Source: Ectobacillus antri (GTDB lineage Bacteria; Bacillota; Bacilli; Bacillales; Bacillaceae_G). Taken from it: a stretch of DNA of 64,000 bases. The position numbers and the translations under genes are program-made. Below the pieces are notes generated by a model that did no database searches, was not told the origin of the DNA, and worked only from the letters and a program-made list of their open reading frames with translations. Location of the stretch: assembly GCF_003852715.1 (NCBI RefSeq), contig NZ_RIAV01000012.1:27552-91551 (forward strand), given 5' to 3'. Below are positions 12,853 through 21,484 of the stretch, piece after piece. The number at the start of each line of letters is the position of its first letter. Position 1 is the first letter of the stretch.

Positions 12853-14286
12853 TTATTCAAAGTTTATTTTTTTCATTTTGGAATACAGCAATGTCAAAAT
12901 AAAGCCTACTGCTAACGCAAGTACGTTTGCGATCACATACTGCAAGTGTCCGCCACCATTTGTGGAGACAATTGCAAAGCCGGGAATTGCCGTTGCGCCA
13001 AAACCAATCGCTTTTACTTTTGTAAAGTACACATATGCACCGCCAATCGCACCCGCGATACATCCCATAATAAGTGGGAATTTATACTTAATATTCACAC
13101 CGAACAGTGCCGGCTCTGAAATACCAAAGAAGGTAGACCCGAATGCGGATAAACCGATTTGACGCACTTTTTCTTGCTTCCAATGTGCAAGCGTAAAGCC
13201 GAATACAGCGCCCGCCTGTCCCATCAATGCAACCGACATAAGCGGCATTAAAAAGTTTTGACCTGTGTTGGCGATTAACTGCGCTTCTACTGCCCCAAGT
13301 ACATGATGCAGACCAGTAATTACTAGAACCTGCTGTAATCCAGCGAATAGCATGAAGCCAACTGCACCAAAGTTTGTTACAGACCACATTAAGCCGGATG
13401 TAATGGTGTCAGCTAAGAAACGTCCGAACGGACCAACGATAGTAAATAACAATAGTCCAGAAATAACAACTGTCGCAAGCGGCGCAACGAATAATTTGAT
13501 TATATCAGGTACTTTACGGTTAAAAAATTGGTCAAGCTTTGCAACAACAGCTCCCATCATTAAAGCAATAATAATGCCACCTTGAAAACCAACAAGTTCC
13601 ACTTTTAAACCAAACAAATTGATTATTTCAGGCTTCACCTTTCCGCTTCCCACATCAAATGCATTACCAAGGTCGGGATGCAGCATAATGGCACCCATCA
13701 CAAGGCCGAGAACCGGGTTACCACCAAAGCGCTTCGTTGCCGAATATACAACAAGCAGCGGTAAGATAGTGAAAATCCCTGTCGACATAATTTGAATAAA
13801 ACGGTTCAATCCAGCAATCGCAGGATACATTTCTACAACGGATTGCTCACCGAAAATTCCTTTTTGTCCAAGCAATCCCGTGATACCCATCAATAAAGCT
13901 GCGGCCAGTAGACCTGGAATAATTTGTACAAACACGTCTGATAGCGCTTTAATACCACGTTGAAAAGCATTCTGTTTTTGTGCTGATTGCGCTTTCACAT
14001 CACTTAGTGACATATCCTGAATACCAGCTTCTACACGGAACGCTGCATATACATCGTTTACAGTTCCTGCACCAAAGATTACCTGGAGCTGATCACCAGC
14101 AAGAAAAGCACCTTTTGCGTAGTCTAGCTTTTCTATTTCCTTTAGATTCATCAAATCATTGTCATGCAGTACAATTCTCAAGCGCGTCGCACAATGTGCG
14201 GCACCTTGGATGTTTTCTTTACCGCCGATTAGTTCAATCAGATTTTTTGCTACTGCTTGATACGTAGCCTGTTTATTTGCAGCCAT
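12853..14286 (-). CDS. scrA: PTS sucrose transporter subunit EIIBC
   Basis: Phosphotransferase-system permease, 477 aa. The N-terminal EIIB domain has phosphocysteine C32 in the AAHCATRLR motif; an EIIC domain of about ten hydrophobic segments starts near residue 105. No EIIA domain is fused, so a shared glucose-type EIIA must supply phosphate. The ATG at 14286 follows AAGGAGG with ideal spacing. First gene of the scrA-scrB-scrK transcript. The substrate is assigned from scrB and from the EIIB sequence. Upstream lie four palindromic operators. Confidence 0.93.
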   Translation of the reverse strand: MAANKQATYQAVAKNLIELIGGKENIQGAAHCATRLRIVLHDNDLMNLKEIEKLDYAKGAFLAGDQLQVIFGAGTVNDVYAAFRVEAGIQDMSLSDVKAQSAQKQNAFQRGIKALSDVFVQIIPGLLAAALLMGITGLLGQKGIFGEQSVVEMYPAIAGLNRFIQIMSTGIFTILPLLVVYSATKRFGGNPVLGLVMGAIMLHPDLGNAFDVGSGKVKPEIINLFGLKVELVGFQGGIIIALMMGAVVAKLDQFFNRKVPDIIKLFVAPLATVVISGLLLFTIVGPFGRFLADTITSGLMWSVTNFGAVGFMLFAGLQQVLVITGLHHVLGAVEAQLIANTGQNFLMPLMSVALMGQAGAVFGFTLAHWKQEKVRQIGLSAFGSTFFGISEPALFGVNIKYKFPLIMGCIAGAIGGAYVYFTKVKAIGFGATAIPGFAIVSTNGGGHLQYVIANVLALAVGFILTLLYSKMKKINFE

Positions 14287-14318
14287 CTTAGATCCTCCTT
14301 ACGTTTGCTTCCCAAAAA

Positions 14319-14330
14319 GGAAACGGTTCC
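14319..14330. promoter_or_regulatory. ScrR-type operator, copy 1
   Basis: GGAAACGGTTCC, an imperfect palindrome of the same family as the three sites further upstream; it lies about 30 bp from the scrA start codon, where a bound LacI-type repressor would block elongation or initiation. Confidence 0.65.
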
Positions 14331-14420
14331 ATGAATATATACACTAACTTACCATCTTTTTATTTTGAACCTGTGCCTCTTTCGGCAGTCGTATAGGCGC
14401 CATATAGAAATCAACCGAAC

Positions 14421-14432
14421 GGAACCGGTTCC
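14421..14432. promoter_or_regulatory. ScrR-type operator, copy 2
   Basis: GGAACCGGTTCC is a perfect 12-bp palindrome and the best copy of the four. Its CpG-centred form fits LacI/GalR-family operators. Binding by the adjacent ScrR is inferred. Confidence 0.75.
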
Positions 14433-14456
14433 AAAAACGGATAAAAAATTTCCTCT

Positions 14457-14468
14457 GAAACCGGTTTA
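14457..14468. promoter_or_regulatory. ScrR-type operator, copy 3
   Basis: GAAACCGGTTTA, near-palindromic, centred 36 bp from copy 2 and 28 bp from copy 4. Confidence 0.65.
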
Positions 14469-14484
14469 CTGTTTCTATACTAGT

Positions 14485-14496
14485 GGAACCGGTTTC
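14485..14496. promoter_or_regulatory. ScrR-type operator, copy 4
   Basis: GGAACCGGTTTC lies immediately beyond the scrR stop codon and overlaps a TTGAAA that could serve as a -35 for scrA transcription on the minus strand. Confidence 0.65.
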
Positions 14497-14503
14497 AAGA
14501 AGA

Positions 14504-15502
14504 TTATATGAGATATCCTATTTTGTTGTCAACACTTTCTCTCTGGATAAATGTATGCGGCGAAATGGTTACGAACGGTACCTGCTCCCCGTGAATGAGC
14601 TTAACAATATTTTGCGCCGCTAATCTGCCGGCATCTTTATAGTAAAATTTCACTGTCGACAAGCTTGGATGAATCACCTCGGTTATATCATAGCCGCCAA
14701 AACCTGTGATAGATAAGTCGGTAGGGATACGCAGACCATTGACATACGCTGCCTTCATAACACCAAGGGCAATATTGTCGGTCGCACAGACGATAATAGA
14801 TGGCCGAAACTCTTGCATAATCCGCATCGCTTCCACCTGAGCATCCTCCATTTTAAAGCTTGTCTCATAATAGCGTACTTCACAATCCTCTCGCTCACCA
14901 ATGGCACGACGAAAGCCTTCCTTCCTTTTTACACCTACAGCAATATCCGTTTCTGTAACACCTAAAAACGCAATTTTTCGGTGCCCCATTTCTAGCACAT
15001 GCTTGCCGAGCTCATACGCTGCTTCTTCGTCATTATGAATCACACTGTAGACACCTTCATATTGCTGTCCGACAAGAAAAACAGGCAGTTGTACCTCTTG
15101 AAACGCTTCTAAATGTGCCGGGGTAACCTGCGCTGCCAGTAAAATAATGCCGGCTACCTTCTGTCTTTTTAAGCTGTATATATTTTCAATCTCGCGCGTT
15201 ACATCCTGACTCGTATTTGCAATCAACATCTGAAAGTTTAGCTCTTTCAGATGTTCATCAATCCCAATTAATGTTTGCGAAGTTGCAAATGAATCAAGTC
15301 GTGGAATAATTGTACCAATTATATTTGGCTTTTTCGCCTTCAAGCTTTGCGCAAAGGTGTTGGGAATATAACCTGTCTCGTTAATCACCTGTTCAATCTT
15401 TCGCTTCGTCGCCTCACTCACCGACCCACCATTTAAATAACGTGACACCGTGCTTTTTGCTACACCCGCCATTTTGGCGATATCTAAAATAGTATTGCTC
15501 AT
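14504..15502 (-). CDS. scrR: LacI-family repressor of sucrose genes
   Basis: LacI/GalR-family transcription factor, 332 aa. The N-terminal helix-turn-helix is complete (ILDIAKMAGVAKSTVSRYLNGG, residues 4-25 approximately), followed by the hinge and a periplasmic-binding-type effector domain. The ATG at 15502 has GGAG 8 bp upstream; the open frame to 15577 has no such site. The gene lies upstream of scrA on the same strand, separated by a 217-bp region with four operators, which makes it the likely repressor of scrABK, and possibly autoregulated by read-around loops. The inducer is unknown from the sequence. Confidence 0.88.
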   Translation of the reverse strand: MSNTILDIAKMAGVAKSTVSRYLNGGSVSEATKRKIEQVINETGYIPNTFAQSLKAKKPNIIGTIIPRLDSFATSQTLIGIDEHLKELNFQMLIANTSQDVTREIENIYSLKRQKVAGIILLAAQVTPAHLEAFQEVQLPVFLVGQQYEGVYSVIHNDEEAAYELGKHVLEMGHRKIAFLGVTETDIAVGVKRKEGFRRAIGEREDCEVRYYETSFKMEDAQVEAMRIMQEFRPSIIVCATDNIALGVMKAAYVNGLRIPTDLSITGFGGYDITEVIHPSLSTVKFYYKDAGRLAAQNIVKLIHGEQVPFVTISPHTFIQRESVDNKIGYLI

Positions 15503-15577
15503 TGTATCATCTCCATTGCCTACGCCTTTACCTCTAGTTTTCCTGATTATAACATACGACAACCCGTCTTTTTCCAT

Positions 15578-15799
15578 AAAAAATACGGGTTGTTGGTTTA
15601 GAAACTTTATTTTCCTGTCGTTTTATCTGATTTTGTAACCCAAAGTATGCTTTTTCTCCATCTCAGCCAATGATGTCTTTCCATCACACACCGCACTTTT
15701 TTGAATATTTTATGAACATTACACTCTATAAGTACCCAGAAAATTTACTACACAAAAATTAAATATGAGTGTACACATATGTAGATCTACAACAAAAAA
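15578..15799. other. intergenic stretch without gene
   Basis: AT-rich stretch upstream of scrR. A minus-strand frame encodes about 28 codons ending KKHTLGYKIR and stop near 15630-15720, vaguely like a helix-turn-helix transposase fragment but too short to call. Nothing else was recognised. Confidence 0.3.
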
Positions 15800-15819
15800 C
15801 CCCTCCATATAGGAAGGGG
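15800..15819 (-). terminator. terminator downstream of cupin gene
   Basis: CCCCTTCC TATA TGGAGGGG on the minus strand followed by TTTTTTGTTG; the hairpin has one mismatch. It is 150 bp beyond the cupin stop codon. Confidence 0.65.
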
Positions 15820-15967
15820 AACAAGCTTGTTTTAGCGGAATTTACCTTTAATATCCAAAATGTATTTAATCATGATAGCAATTCCACTAATAAAATATGA
15901 TTAGAATCCAACCCGTAGGATCGATTGCAATTAAATTTCCTAACAAATAAAATAAGCTTTTTGGGCC

Positions 15968-16450
15968 TTATTCAGCCGCCATAGCATCGGCCTTTGTCAC
16001 ATGCACAGTACCATATGGATGCTGCGGAGGTGCGTAGATTGAGTACAGCTTCATTGGAATATTGCCTGTATTAATGACATTGTGCCAAGTTCCAGCCGGT
16101 ATCATCATTGCATAATCATCCGACACCATAGCTTGCAAATCTACTTTTTCCTTCGTTTTGCCCATTTGGACAACACCCTGTCCTTGCTCAACGCGCAAAA
16201 ATTGATCGAGCTTCGGATGAATCTCTAACCCAATATCTTCGCCAACATTAAGGCTCATTAGCGTTACCTGCAGATTCTTCCCCGTCCATAAAGCAGTACG
16301 ATACGTATTGTTTTGCTTTGTTGCTGCGTTGATATCAACAACAAACGGCTGCGGACCGTAATCCTTTAATTCAATCGCGCGCATATTAAAATACGGACCA
16401 GCAGCATGTCTTGCGTAATACGCTGGATATACATAAGGCGCATAATACAT
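15968..16450 (-). CDS. cupin-domain protein
   Basis: Single-domain cupin of 160 aa. After a Tyr/Ala-rich N-terminus (MYYAPYVYPAYYARHAAG) comes a cupin barrel with the first motif around GEDIGLEIHPKLDQFLRVEQG and the second motif IPAGTWHNVINTG, which together give two or three His and a Glu as likely metal ligands. The ATG at 16450 follows AAGGGTGG. The gene is alone, with promoter space upstream and a hairpin downstream. Related proteins are common in Bacillus but have no assigned reaction that I can name; the aromatic N-terminus could reflect a surface or spore-layer role, which is speculative. Confidence 0.85.
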   Translation of the reverse strand: MYYAPYVYPAYYARHAAGPYFNMRAIELKDYGPQPFVVDINAATKQNNTYRTALWTGKNLQVTLMSLNVGEDIGLEIHPKLDQFLRVEQGQGVVQMGKTKEKVDLQAMVSDDYAMMIPAGTWHNVINTGNIPMKLYSIYAPPQHPYGTVHVTKADAMAAE

Positions 16451-16747
16451 GGATACCACCCTTTCATGTAGTTATCACATTATGCTATGCATGGTGGTTT
16501 TAAATTGTGCCTAGCGTTTCAGACAACCATCAAACAGACTAAATATTTTTAATAGTTTTATTTTATTAAACACTATTGAATAAATATACAAAAACACCTA
16601 TTATTATGTTCTGTTAGATTATATTTCTATTAAGTTTAATTTCATGTTTTGTTAGCAGAAAACATGACACAGCTCAATCGCATTTGGAGCTAACGCTTAA
16701 GACTGTAAAGTCCTCATATCTATATAACATAAAGGAGAATATACATC

Positions 16748-18148
16748 ATGACAGCTATAGATAAAAAGAAGCTCGGTGTGTTAGGTCTATGCTTAATTAG
16801 TGTAAACACCATTATGGGCTTAAAAAACATTCCGTTTGCGGCTACGATTGGACCGTCAGCTATGGTATTTTGGGTTATTGCTGCGCTATTGTACTTTATT
16901 CCAATTAGCTTAATCGTCGCAGAACTGTCGACAACCTATCCTGATCAAGGCGGCGTTACCGCATGGGTAAACCGGGCATTTGGTGAAAAAGCAAGCTTTT
17001 TATGCGGCTGGTTTTACTGGGTTGCCAATTTTACTTATTATCCGTCTCTTATGCTTGGTATCATTATTAACATCGCTTATGCGACCAACTATCAGGAACT
17101 TACCGATAACACTTGGCTAACTACCCTGATTGCGATTATCATTTTCTGGACTATCACGCTACTTACATTACGCGGTACACAAATGAGTGGAAGGCTTGCC
17201 GCAATCGGAGCGCCGCTTGGCGTAGCGATACCGGCCATTCTTATTTTCGGCTTTGGCTTAGCAAGTATGTTTACTGGACATGAATCCGCGACCAAGTTCA
17301 CAGCACAGTCCATTATGCCAAATACAATTTCACTCGATACCGTTATGTTTGTGTCGACATTGATGTTTGCCTTTTCTGGAATGGAAATGCTGGGTACAAT
17401 CGCAAGGGACGTAAAGAACCCGCAAAAAACATTTCCAAAAGCAATCTGGATTTCCTCCGCCATCATCGGCGGCGCTTATATAATTGGCACAGTTGCCTTT
17501 CAATTTGTCATCAACGTCAAACCAAATCAAACGGCAACCGCTCTGTACGACTTTGCGGACAAAATGACTGCGCAGTTCCATCTGCCGTTCAACCTGTCGC
17601 AGCTGCTTGGCATCTGTTTTGTAATTGCCACTTTAGGTGCTTTATCATTTTTAATTCTAAATCCAAGCGTTGTTTTCTATGAGAGCGGCAGACATATTTT
17701 GCCGCAAACACTCACCAAAACAAACAAAGCCAACATGCCTGCCAACATGATTCTTTGGCAAGCTGTAGGCGTATCTTTTATCTTATTGTGTTCTGGTTTT
17801 GTGCCAACTCTATCAGAAGCACTGAACATGCTTATTTTCATGGCAACACTAGCTTTCTTTATTCCGTATGTCTTTTTAATTTGTGCGTATGTGAAGCTAA
17901 GAAAAACTGACAAGCAAGCTGTAAGACCGTTCAAAGTGAAACACAACAAGCTTGCTTACCTTGTTGCGAGTATCGGACTGTTTTCTGTAATTGGGACCAT
18001 CGTACTAACATTGATTCCTTCACCAGGGACAACTATCGCAGAATATGCGCCGCTCGTAATCGGACCTGTCGTATTCGCTGCACTTGGCTTTTGGTTTTAC
18101 CGATTGGGATCAAAGGAAAAAGAAACACCTATGAAGAATGTGAGTTAA
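16748..18148 (+). CDS. APC-family amino-acid permease, GadC-like
   Basis: Amino-acid/polyamine/organocation transporter of 466 aa with about twelve membrane segments. The first helix has the unwound LISVNTIMGLKNIPFAA motif, similar to the glutamate:GABA antiporter (GadC/YjeM) group, and there is the TYPDQGGVTAWV loop typical of this branch. The ATG at 16748 has AAAGGAG 10 bp upstream. It stands alone, ended by a strong hairpin. No decarboxylase is adjacent, so neither an acid-resistance role nor the substrate can be fixed. Confidence 0.88.
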   Translation: MTAIDKKKLGVLGLCLISVNTIMGLKNIPFAATIGPSAMVFWVIAALLYFIPISLIVAELSTTYPDQGGVTAWVNRAFGEKASFLCGWFYWVANFTYYPSLMLGIIINIAYATNYQELTDNTWLTTLIAIIIFWTITLLTLRGTQMSGRLAAIGAPLGVAIPAILIFGFGLASMFTGHESATKFTAQSIMPNTISLDTVMFVSTLMFAFSGMEMLGTIARDVKNPQKTFPKAIWISSAIIGGAYIIGTVAFQFVINVKPNQTATALYDFADKMTAQFHLPFNLSQLLGICFVIATLGALSFLILNPSVVFYESGRHILPQTLTKTNKANMPANMILWQAVGVSFILLCSGFVPTLSEALNMLIFMATLAFFIPYVFLICAYVKLRKTDKQAVRPFKVKHNKLAYLVASIGLFSVIGTIVLTLIPSPGTTIAEYAPLVIGPVVFAALGFWFYRLGSKEKETPMKNVS

Positions 18149-18193
18149 TTTTTTAGACAGAAAGAGGCTGAGACAAAAGGTTTTCAGCCAAAG

Positions 18194-18252
18194 AAAAATC
18201 CGAACTATTAGTCGGAATTCTCTACACAGAATTCGATTTAGTTCGGATTTTT
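18194..18252 (+). terminator. terminator of APC permease gene
   Basis: AAAAATCCGAACTA ... TAGTTCGGATTTTT with a GGAATTC/GAATTC inner stem; flanking A and T tracts make it usable on both strands. Confidence 0.85.
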
Positions 18253-18329
18253 CCTTTATGAGTGTTACTTTATTCTGTATTCTTTCAGCTTAGAGTTATA
18301 TGATTCAGTTATGTCCTGGCCTCTTATTT

Positions 18330-18519
18330 CTATATAAGTCTACATGGTCTTTTTCGACATAGAAACAGCAAGAAAATCACAGCTCCAGACCCCCTCGCTA
18401 CGTGTGTCTGTTCTTACTTGACATGTGTATCTCTTGGTCCCTGACCGCAACCACATATTGTCCGTTCTTATTTCTCATTCAAAAAAAGAATGTTACTTTT
18501 TCTAGTTGTACTTATATAG
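18330..18519 (-). repeat. MITE-like dispersed repeat, copy 2
   Basis: 190 bp with perfect 10-bp terminal inverted repeats CTATATAAGT / ACTTATATAG. Read on the minus strand the interior matches copy 1 (6349-6516) in GGTTGCGGTCAGG, in GTCAAGTAAGAACA and in the ACACACG-AGCGAGG stretch, and shares TTCTTGCTGTTT-TATGTCG with copy 3 (55842-55993). No open frame of note. Confidence 0.75.
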
Positions 18520-18632
18520 ATAAATTTGCGCAACTGTTGCCGTAGACCAAATAAACAGATATGTATTTGCAAAAAGTATGCATCCACAAGGGGTAACATA
18601 CTTTTTTTGGGGGATACTAAGAGATAACATTA

Positions 18633-20726
18633 ATGCCCTTAGTAAATACGGAGTTGATTGCAATAAGAAAGAATTTATTCAACAAAATATTCTACTTGAT
18701 CGCTGCAAATATCGTGATTTCACTTTTATTTTTATCTGTATATAAATTATTTATATATCATTTTAATATTGATACATTGATTCATAATGAGTATAGCAAT
18801 CTAAGCAAGTTTGGATTTAATATCATTATTTTACTCCTCATTTTTGGATTGTCTGTGAAGTGGCAATTAAGAACATTTCAATATCTTAAAACGAAACCGT
18901 GGGTGTTATTCTTTTTTAAGGTGACTTTTATGTTACTGGTTTCCTTAGCTGCGTCACTTATTGTGAATTATTACTTTCAGTACTTTCAACACCTAATGGA
19001 TCCCATTTCGACAAACACATGGATTATTGAAAACACAAGAATTTATTTTGCTGGTGCTTTATATTTATTTTTTTTATTTTTATTCATGTATGCGTTAATA
19101 GGAAGTGTTTTCGTCAGTTCTTTTCTCACAAGTTTCTTTTTAATAATGATTGGATTTGTTCATTACAATAAATTGCTTATTCGTGTAGAACCGTTATATC
19201 CATTTGACTATAAGCAGATTTCACAATTAAAAGATGTTATACCGATGATTTCAGCGTATGTATCACTACCAAAAATGATACTAGCTATTATCTCGTTTTT
19301 GCTTATCATGGCTTTGATGATTTTCTTGCCCAATATAACAATAAGCCTTGGGTTAAGAGGAGGAATACTCGTTGTATCCTTAACTATGTTGTATGCATAC
19401 TCCTTTTTTCCAAAAACTTTTATGAACTCTTTTATGAAAAAGAATCATGTAACGATTGTAAAGTGGAATCAAATTGAGAATTATCAAGTAAATGGATTCC
19501 TCTTCGGCTTTATTTCAAATTTGCAAGATGAGGGTTTTCAAAAACCAAAAGGATACTCAAAGAAAAAAGTTCGAGAGACGGCGAAAAAATATATCAGTAA
19601 TTCAGATAAGAATTCTATCCACACAAATCAATTACCAAATATTATTTATCTTATGAGTGAGTCGTTTTGGGATCCAACAAAGATTAATGTTGCGTTTAGC
19701 AGTGATCCCATACCACATCTTCGCCAATTCATGAATAAATATTCTTCTGGATATGTTCTTTCTCCTGTATTTGGCGGTGCGACGGCAAATGTTGAATTTG
19801 AGGCACTAACAGGTTTTACGACTTCCTTTCTTAATGCAGGTGTAATACCCTATCAGGATATAATGGATAAAAAAACATTTGTTCCATCTGTTGTTAGTGA
19901 TTTAGAAAGAAAGGGCTACAGTTCACTTGCTATTCATCCTTTTAATAAAGTGTTTTATAAACGCAACGTCGTCTATGATACGCTAGGTTTTGACAAGTTT
20001 TTAGATCAAGAAACGATGAAGAACAATGATAAAACAAAAGGTGGAGTCATTACAGATCAATCTTTAATGTTTGAGATTCTAGACAACATAAAAAAACAAG
20101 CTAAACCACTTTTTATTCATGCTGTATCCATGCAAAATCATATGCCTTACAATCCTGGCGCTTATGAGGAAAATCAAATTAAAGTGCATGGACTTACACC
20201 TGAATCCACGTCAATTCTAGAAGTATATACTGAAGGAATTAGGAAATCGGATGAAGCGTTACAATTATTATTGGAGGAAATACAACAATTACACGAGCCG
20301 ACGATTGTTTTGTTTTGGGGCGATCACCTTCCGATTCTTGGTGCAAATATGAGCGTCTACAAAGAAGCAGGATACGATGATGGAAATCCAGATATAAATG
20401 AATATAGATACTTTGAAACACCACTCTTAATTTATTCTAATTTTGAAACTGAACAAAAGACATATGAGTGTATTAGTCCGTTTTACTTAGCACAGATTCT
20501 TTACGAAACATGCGGGCTGCAAAAGCCATCATTTTATAACTTATTGGCTGAGCTAAGGGAACAAATGGGAATTCAAGCCATTAAAGGTTCTATGATAATG
20601 GGCAGTAATCGAGAGTCGATTAAAAATCCCACAAAGAAACAGAAACAGTTATTAGAAGATTATAGATTGCTTCAATATGATTTGTTGATAGGGAGACAGT
20701 ATAGTTTAGATTTACTGTATCGTTAA
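18633..20726 (+). CDS. LTA synthase-family sulfatase, membrane-bound
   Basis: LtaS-like phosphoglycerol transferase-family protein, 697 aa. The N-terminal part (residues 1-240) has about five or six membrane segments; the extracellular C-terminal sulfatase-fold domain starts near residue 330 (NIIYLMSESFWDP). The catalytic Thr is T384 in GGATANVEFEALTG; further metal-site motifs are SMQNHMPYNPG and LFWGDHLPILG. Length is somewhat above the 640-650 aa of classical LtaS, and the active-site context differs from the GKTSDSEF of LtaS, so it could be a paralogue acting on another glycerophosphate-type polymer. The start at 18633 has only a weak site (AAGAG). It stands alone, followed by a terminator. 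Confidence 0.85.
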   Translation: MPLVNTELIAIRKNLFNKIFYLIAANIVISLLFLSVYKLFIYHFNIDTLIHNEYSNLSKFGFNIIILLLIFGLSVKWQLRTFQYLKTKPWVLFFFKVTFMLLVSLAASLIVNYYFQYFQHLMDPISTNTWIIENTRIYFAGALYLFFLFLFMYALIGSVFVSSFLTSFFLIMIGFVHYNKLLIRVEPLYPFDYKQISQLKDVIPMISAYVSLPKMILAIISFLLIMALMIFLPNITISLGLRGGILVVSLTMLYAYSFFPKTFMNSFMKKNHVTIVKWNQIENYQVNGFLFGFISNLQDEGFQKPKGYSKKKVRETAKKYISNSDKNSIHTNQLPNIIYLMSESFWDPTKINVAFSSDPIPHLRQFMNKYSSGYVLSPVFGGATANVEFEALTGFTTSFLNAGVIPYQDIMDKKTFVPSVVSDLERKGYSSLAIHPFNKVFYKRNVVYDTLGFDKFLDQETMKNNDKTKGGVITDQSLMFEILDNIKKQAKPLFIHAVSMQNHMPYNPGAYEENQIKVHGLTPESTSILEVYTEGIRKSDEALQLLLEEIQQLHEPTIVLFWGDHLPILGANMSVYKEAGYDDGNPDINEYRYFETPLLIYSNFETEQKTYECISPFYLAQILYETCGLQKPSFYNLLAELREQMGIQAIKGSMIMGSNRESIKNPTKKQKQLLEDYRLLQYDLLIGRQYSLDLLYR

Positions 20727-20760
20727 AAAGCTGAAGATTCATTGAGAATACTTCAGCTTT
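20727..20760 (+). terminator. terminator of LTA synthase-like gene
   Basis: AAAGCTGAAG ... CTTCAGCTTT stem right after the stop codon, followed by TTAACTCTG; T-tract is short. Confidence 0.75.
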
Positions 20761-21066
20761 AACTCTGTTTCCTATCAAACGCTTACTTGTTTAAAGATTT
20801 TAAACGAGGGCTTATCGCTACTCTATTCCTATTTTTGCATTTTTTTACAAAAGTATATGAACTAAGAAGGGCCATCTAAACTTGTACAAACACATAAGGA
20901 GTTTTTACAAGTCGTATTGAGGTCACCAGTCTGTTAAAGCGCACCAAAAATAAAACGATTACAAATAACCCAAATATTGTTACAAACCTTCATTCCCCTA
21001 CTTTCACTATTTCTACACATCGTTTATGTTATGATAAAGATAACTAATCGGATGTGGGAGGATTAT
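20761..21066. other. intergenic stretch before mutT-like gene
   Basis: No gene recognised. The segment holds the promoter region of the Nudix gene, with GTTATGATAAAG near 21028 as a possible -10. Confidence 0.3.
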
Positions 21067-21462
21067 ATGAAAAAATCAATTAAAGTCGTCGCAGCGATTA
21101 TTGAAAATGAGAACCATGAAATCTTATGCGCTCTGCGCTCACCGCAAATGGCGATTCCAAACATGTGGGAGTTTCCGGGCGGCAAGGTGGAACAAAACGA
21201 AGAATTATTTTCCGCACTAGAACGAGAAATTGCAGAAGAGCTAGGCTGTAAGGTAGAAGCTTATGAATTATTCAACGATCATACGCATGAATACGAAGCG
21301 TTTATCATTAATCTTATCTCTATTAAATGCAAAATCATAGAAGGCACGCCAATTCCAGCGGAGCACTCTAAATTAATCTGGCTGAAGAGAGAAAACCTTG
21401 CTTCTTTGAAATGGGCACCAGCTGATATTCCGGCTGTCGAACAGCTCATAAACGAAAGATAG
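21067..21462 (+). CDS. Nudix hydrolase, MutT type
   Basis: MutT-like (deoxy)nucleoside triphosphate pyrophosphohydrolase, 131 aa. The Nudix box is complete: GGKVEQNEELFSALEREIAEELG (GX5EX7REUXEEXGU). The ATG at 21067 is preceded by GGGAGG; the longer open frame to 20977 has no such site. Sanitising oxidised dGTP or removing another modified nucleotide is the known range of the family. It is convergent with the DUF3427-type helicase and shares its terminator; MutT-like genes next to such helicases are something I recall as recurrent, so a functional link is plausible but unproven. Confidence 0.92.
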   Translation: MKKSIKVVAAIIENENHEILCALRSPQMAIPNMWEFPGGKVEQNEELFSALEREIAEELGCKVEAYELFNDHTHEYEAFIINLISIKCKIIEGTPIPAEHSKLIWLKRENLASLKWAPADIPAVEQLINER

Positions 21463-21484
21463 TCCTCTCGATTTGAGAGGACTA
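21460..21484. terminator. shared bidirectional terminator, Nudix/helicase
   Basis: TAGTCCTCTC GATTT GAGAGGACTA perfect stem spanning the Nudix stop and the helicase stop codon; T-tract ATTTTGC on the plus side. Confidence 0.85.

Noticed and set aside
15600..15730. Possible helix-turn-helix transposase fragment ending KKHTLGYKIR
   Set aside because: Only about 28 codons without start; similarity too weak to annotate.
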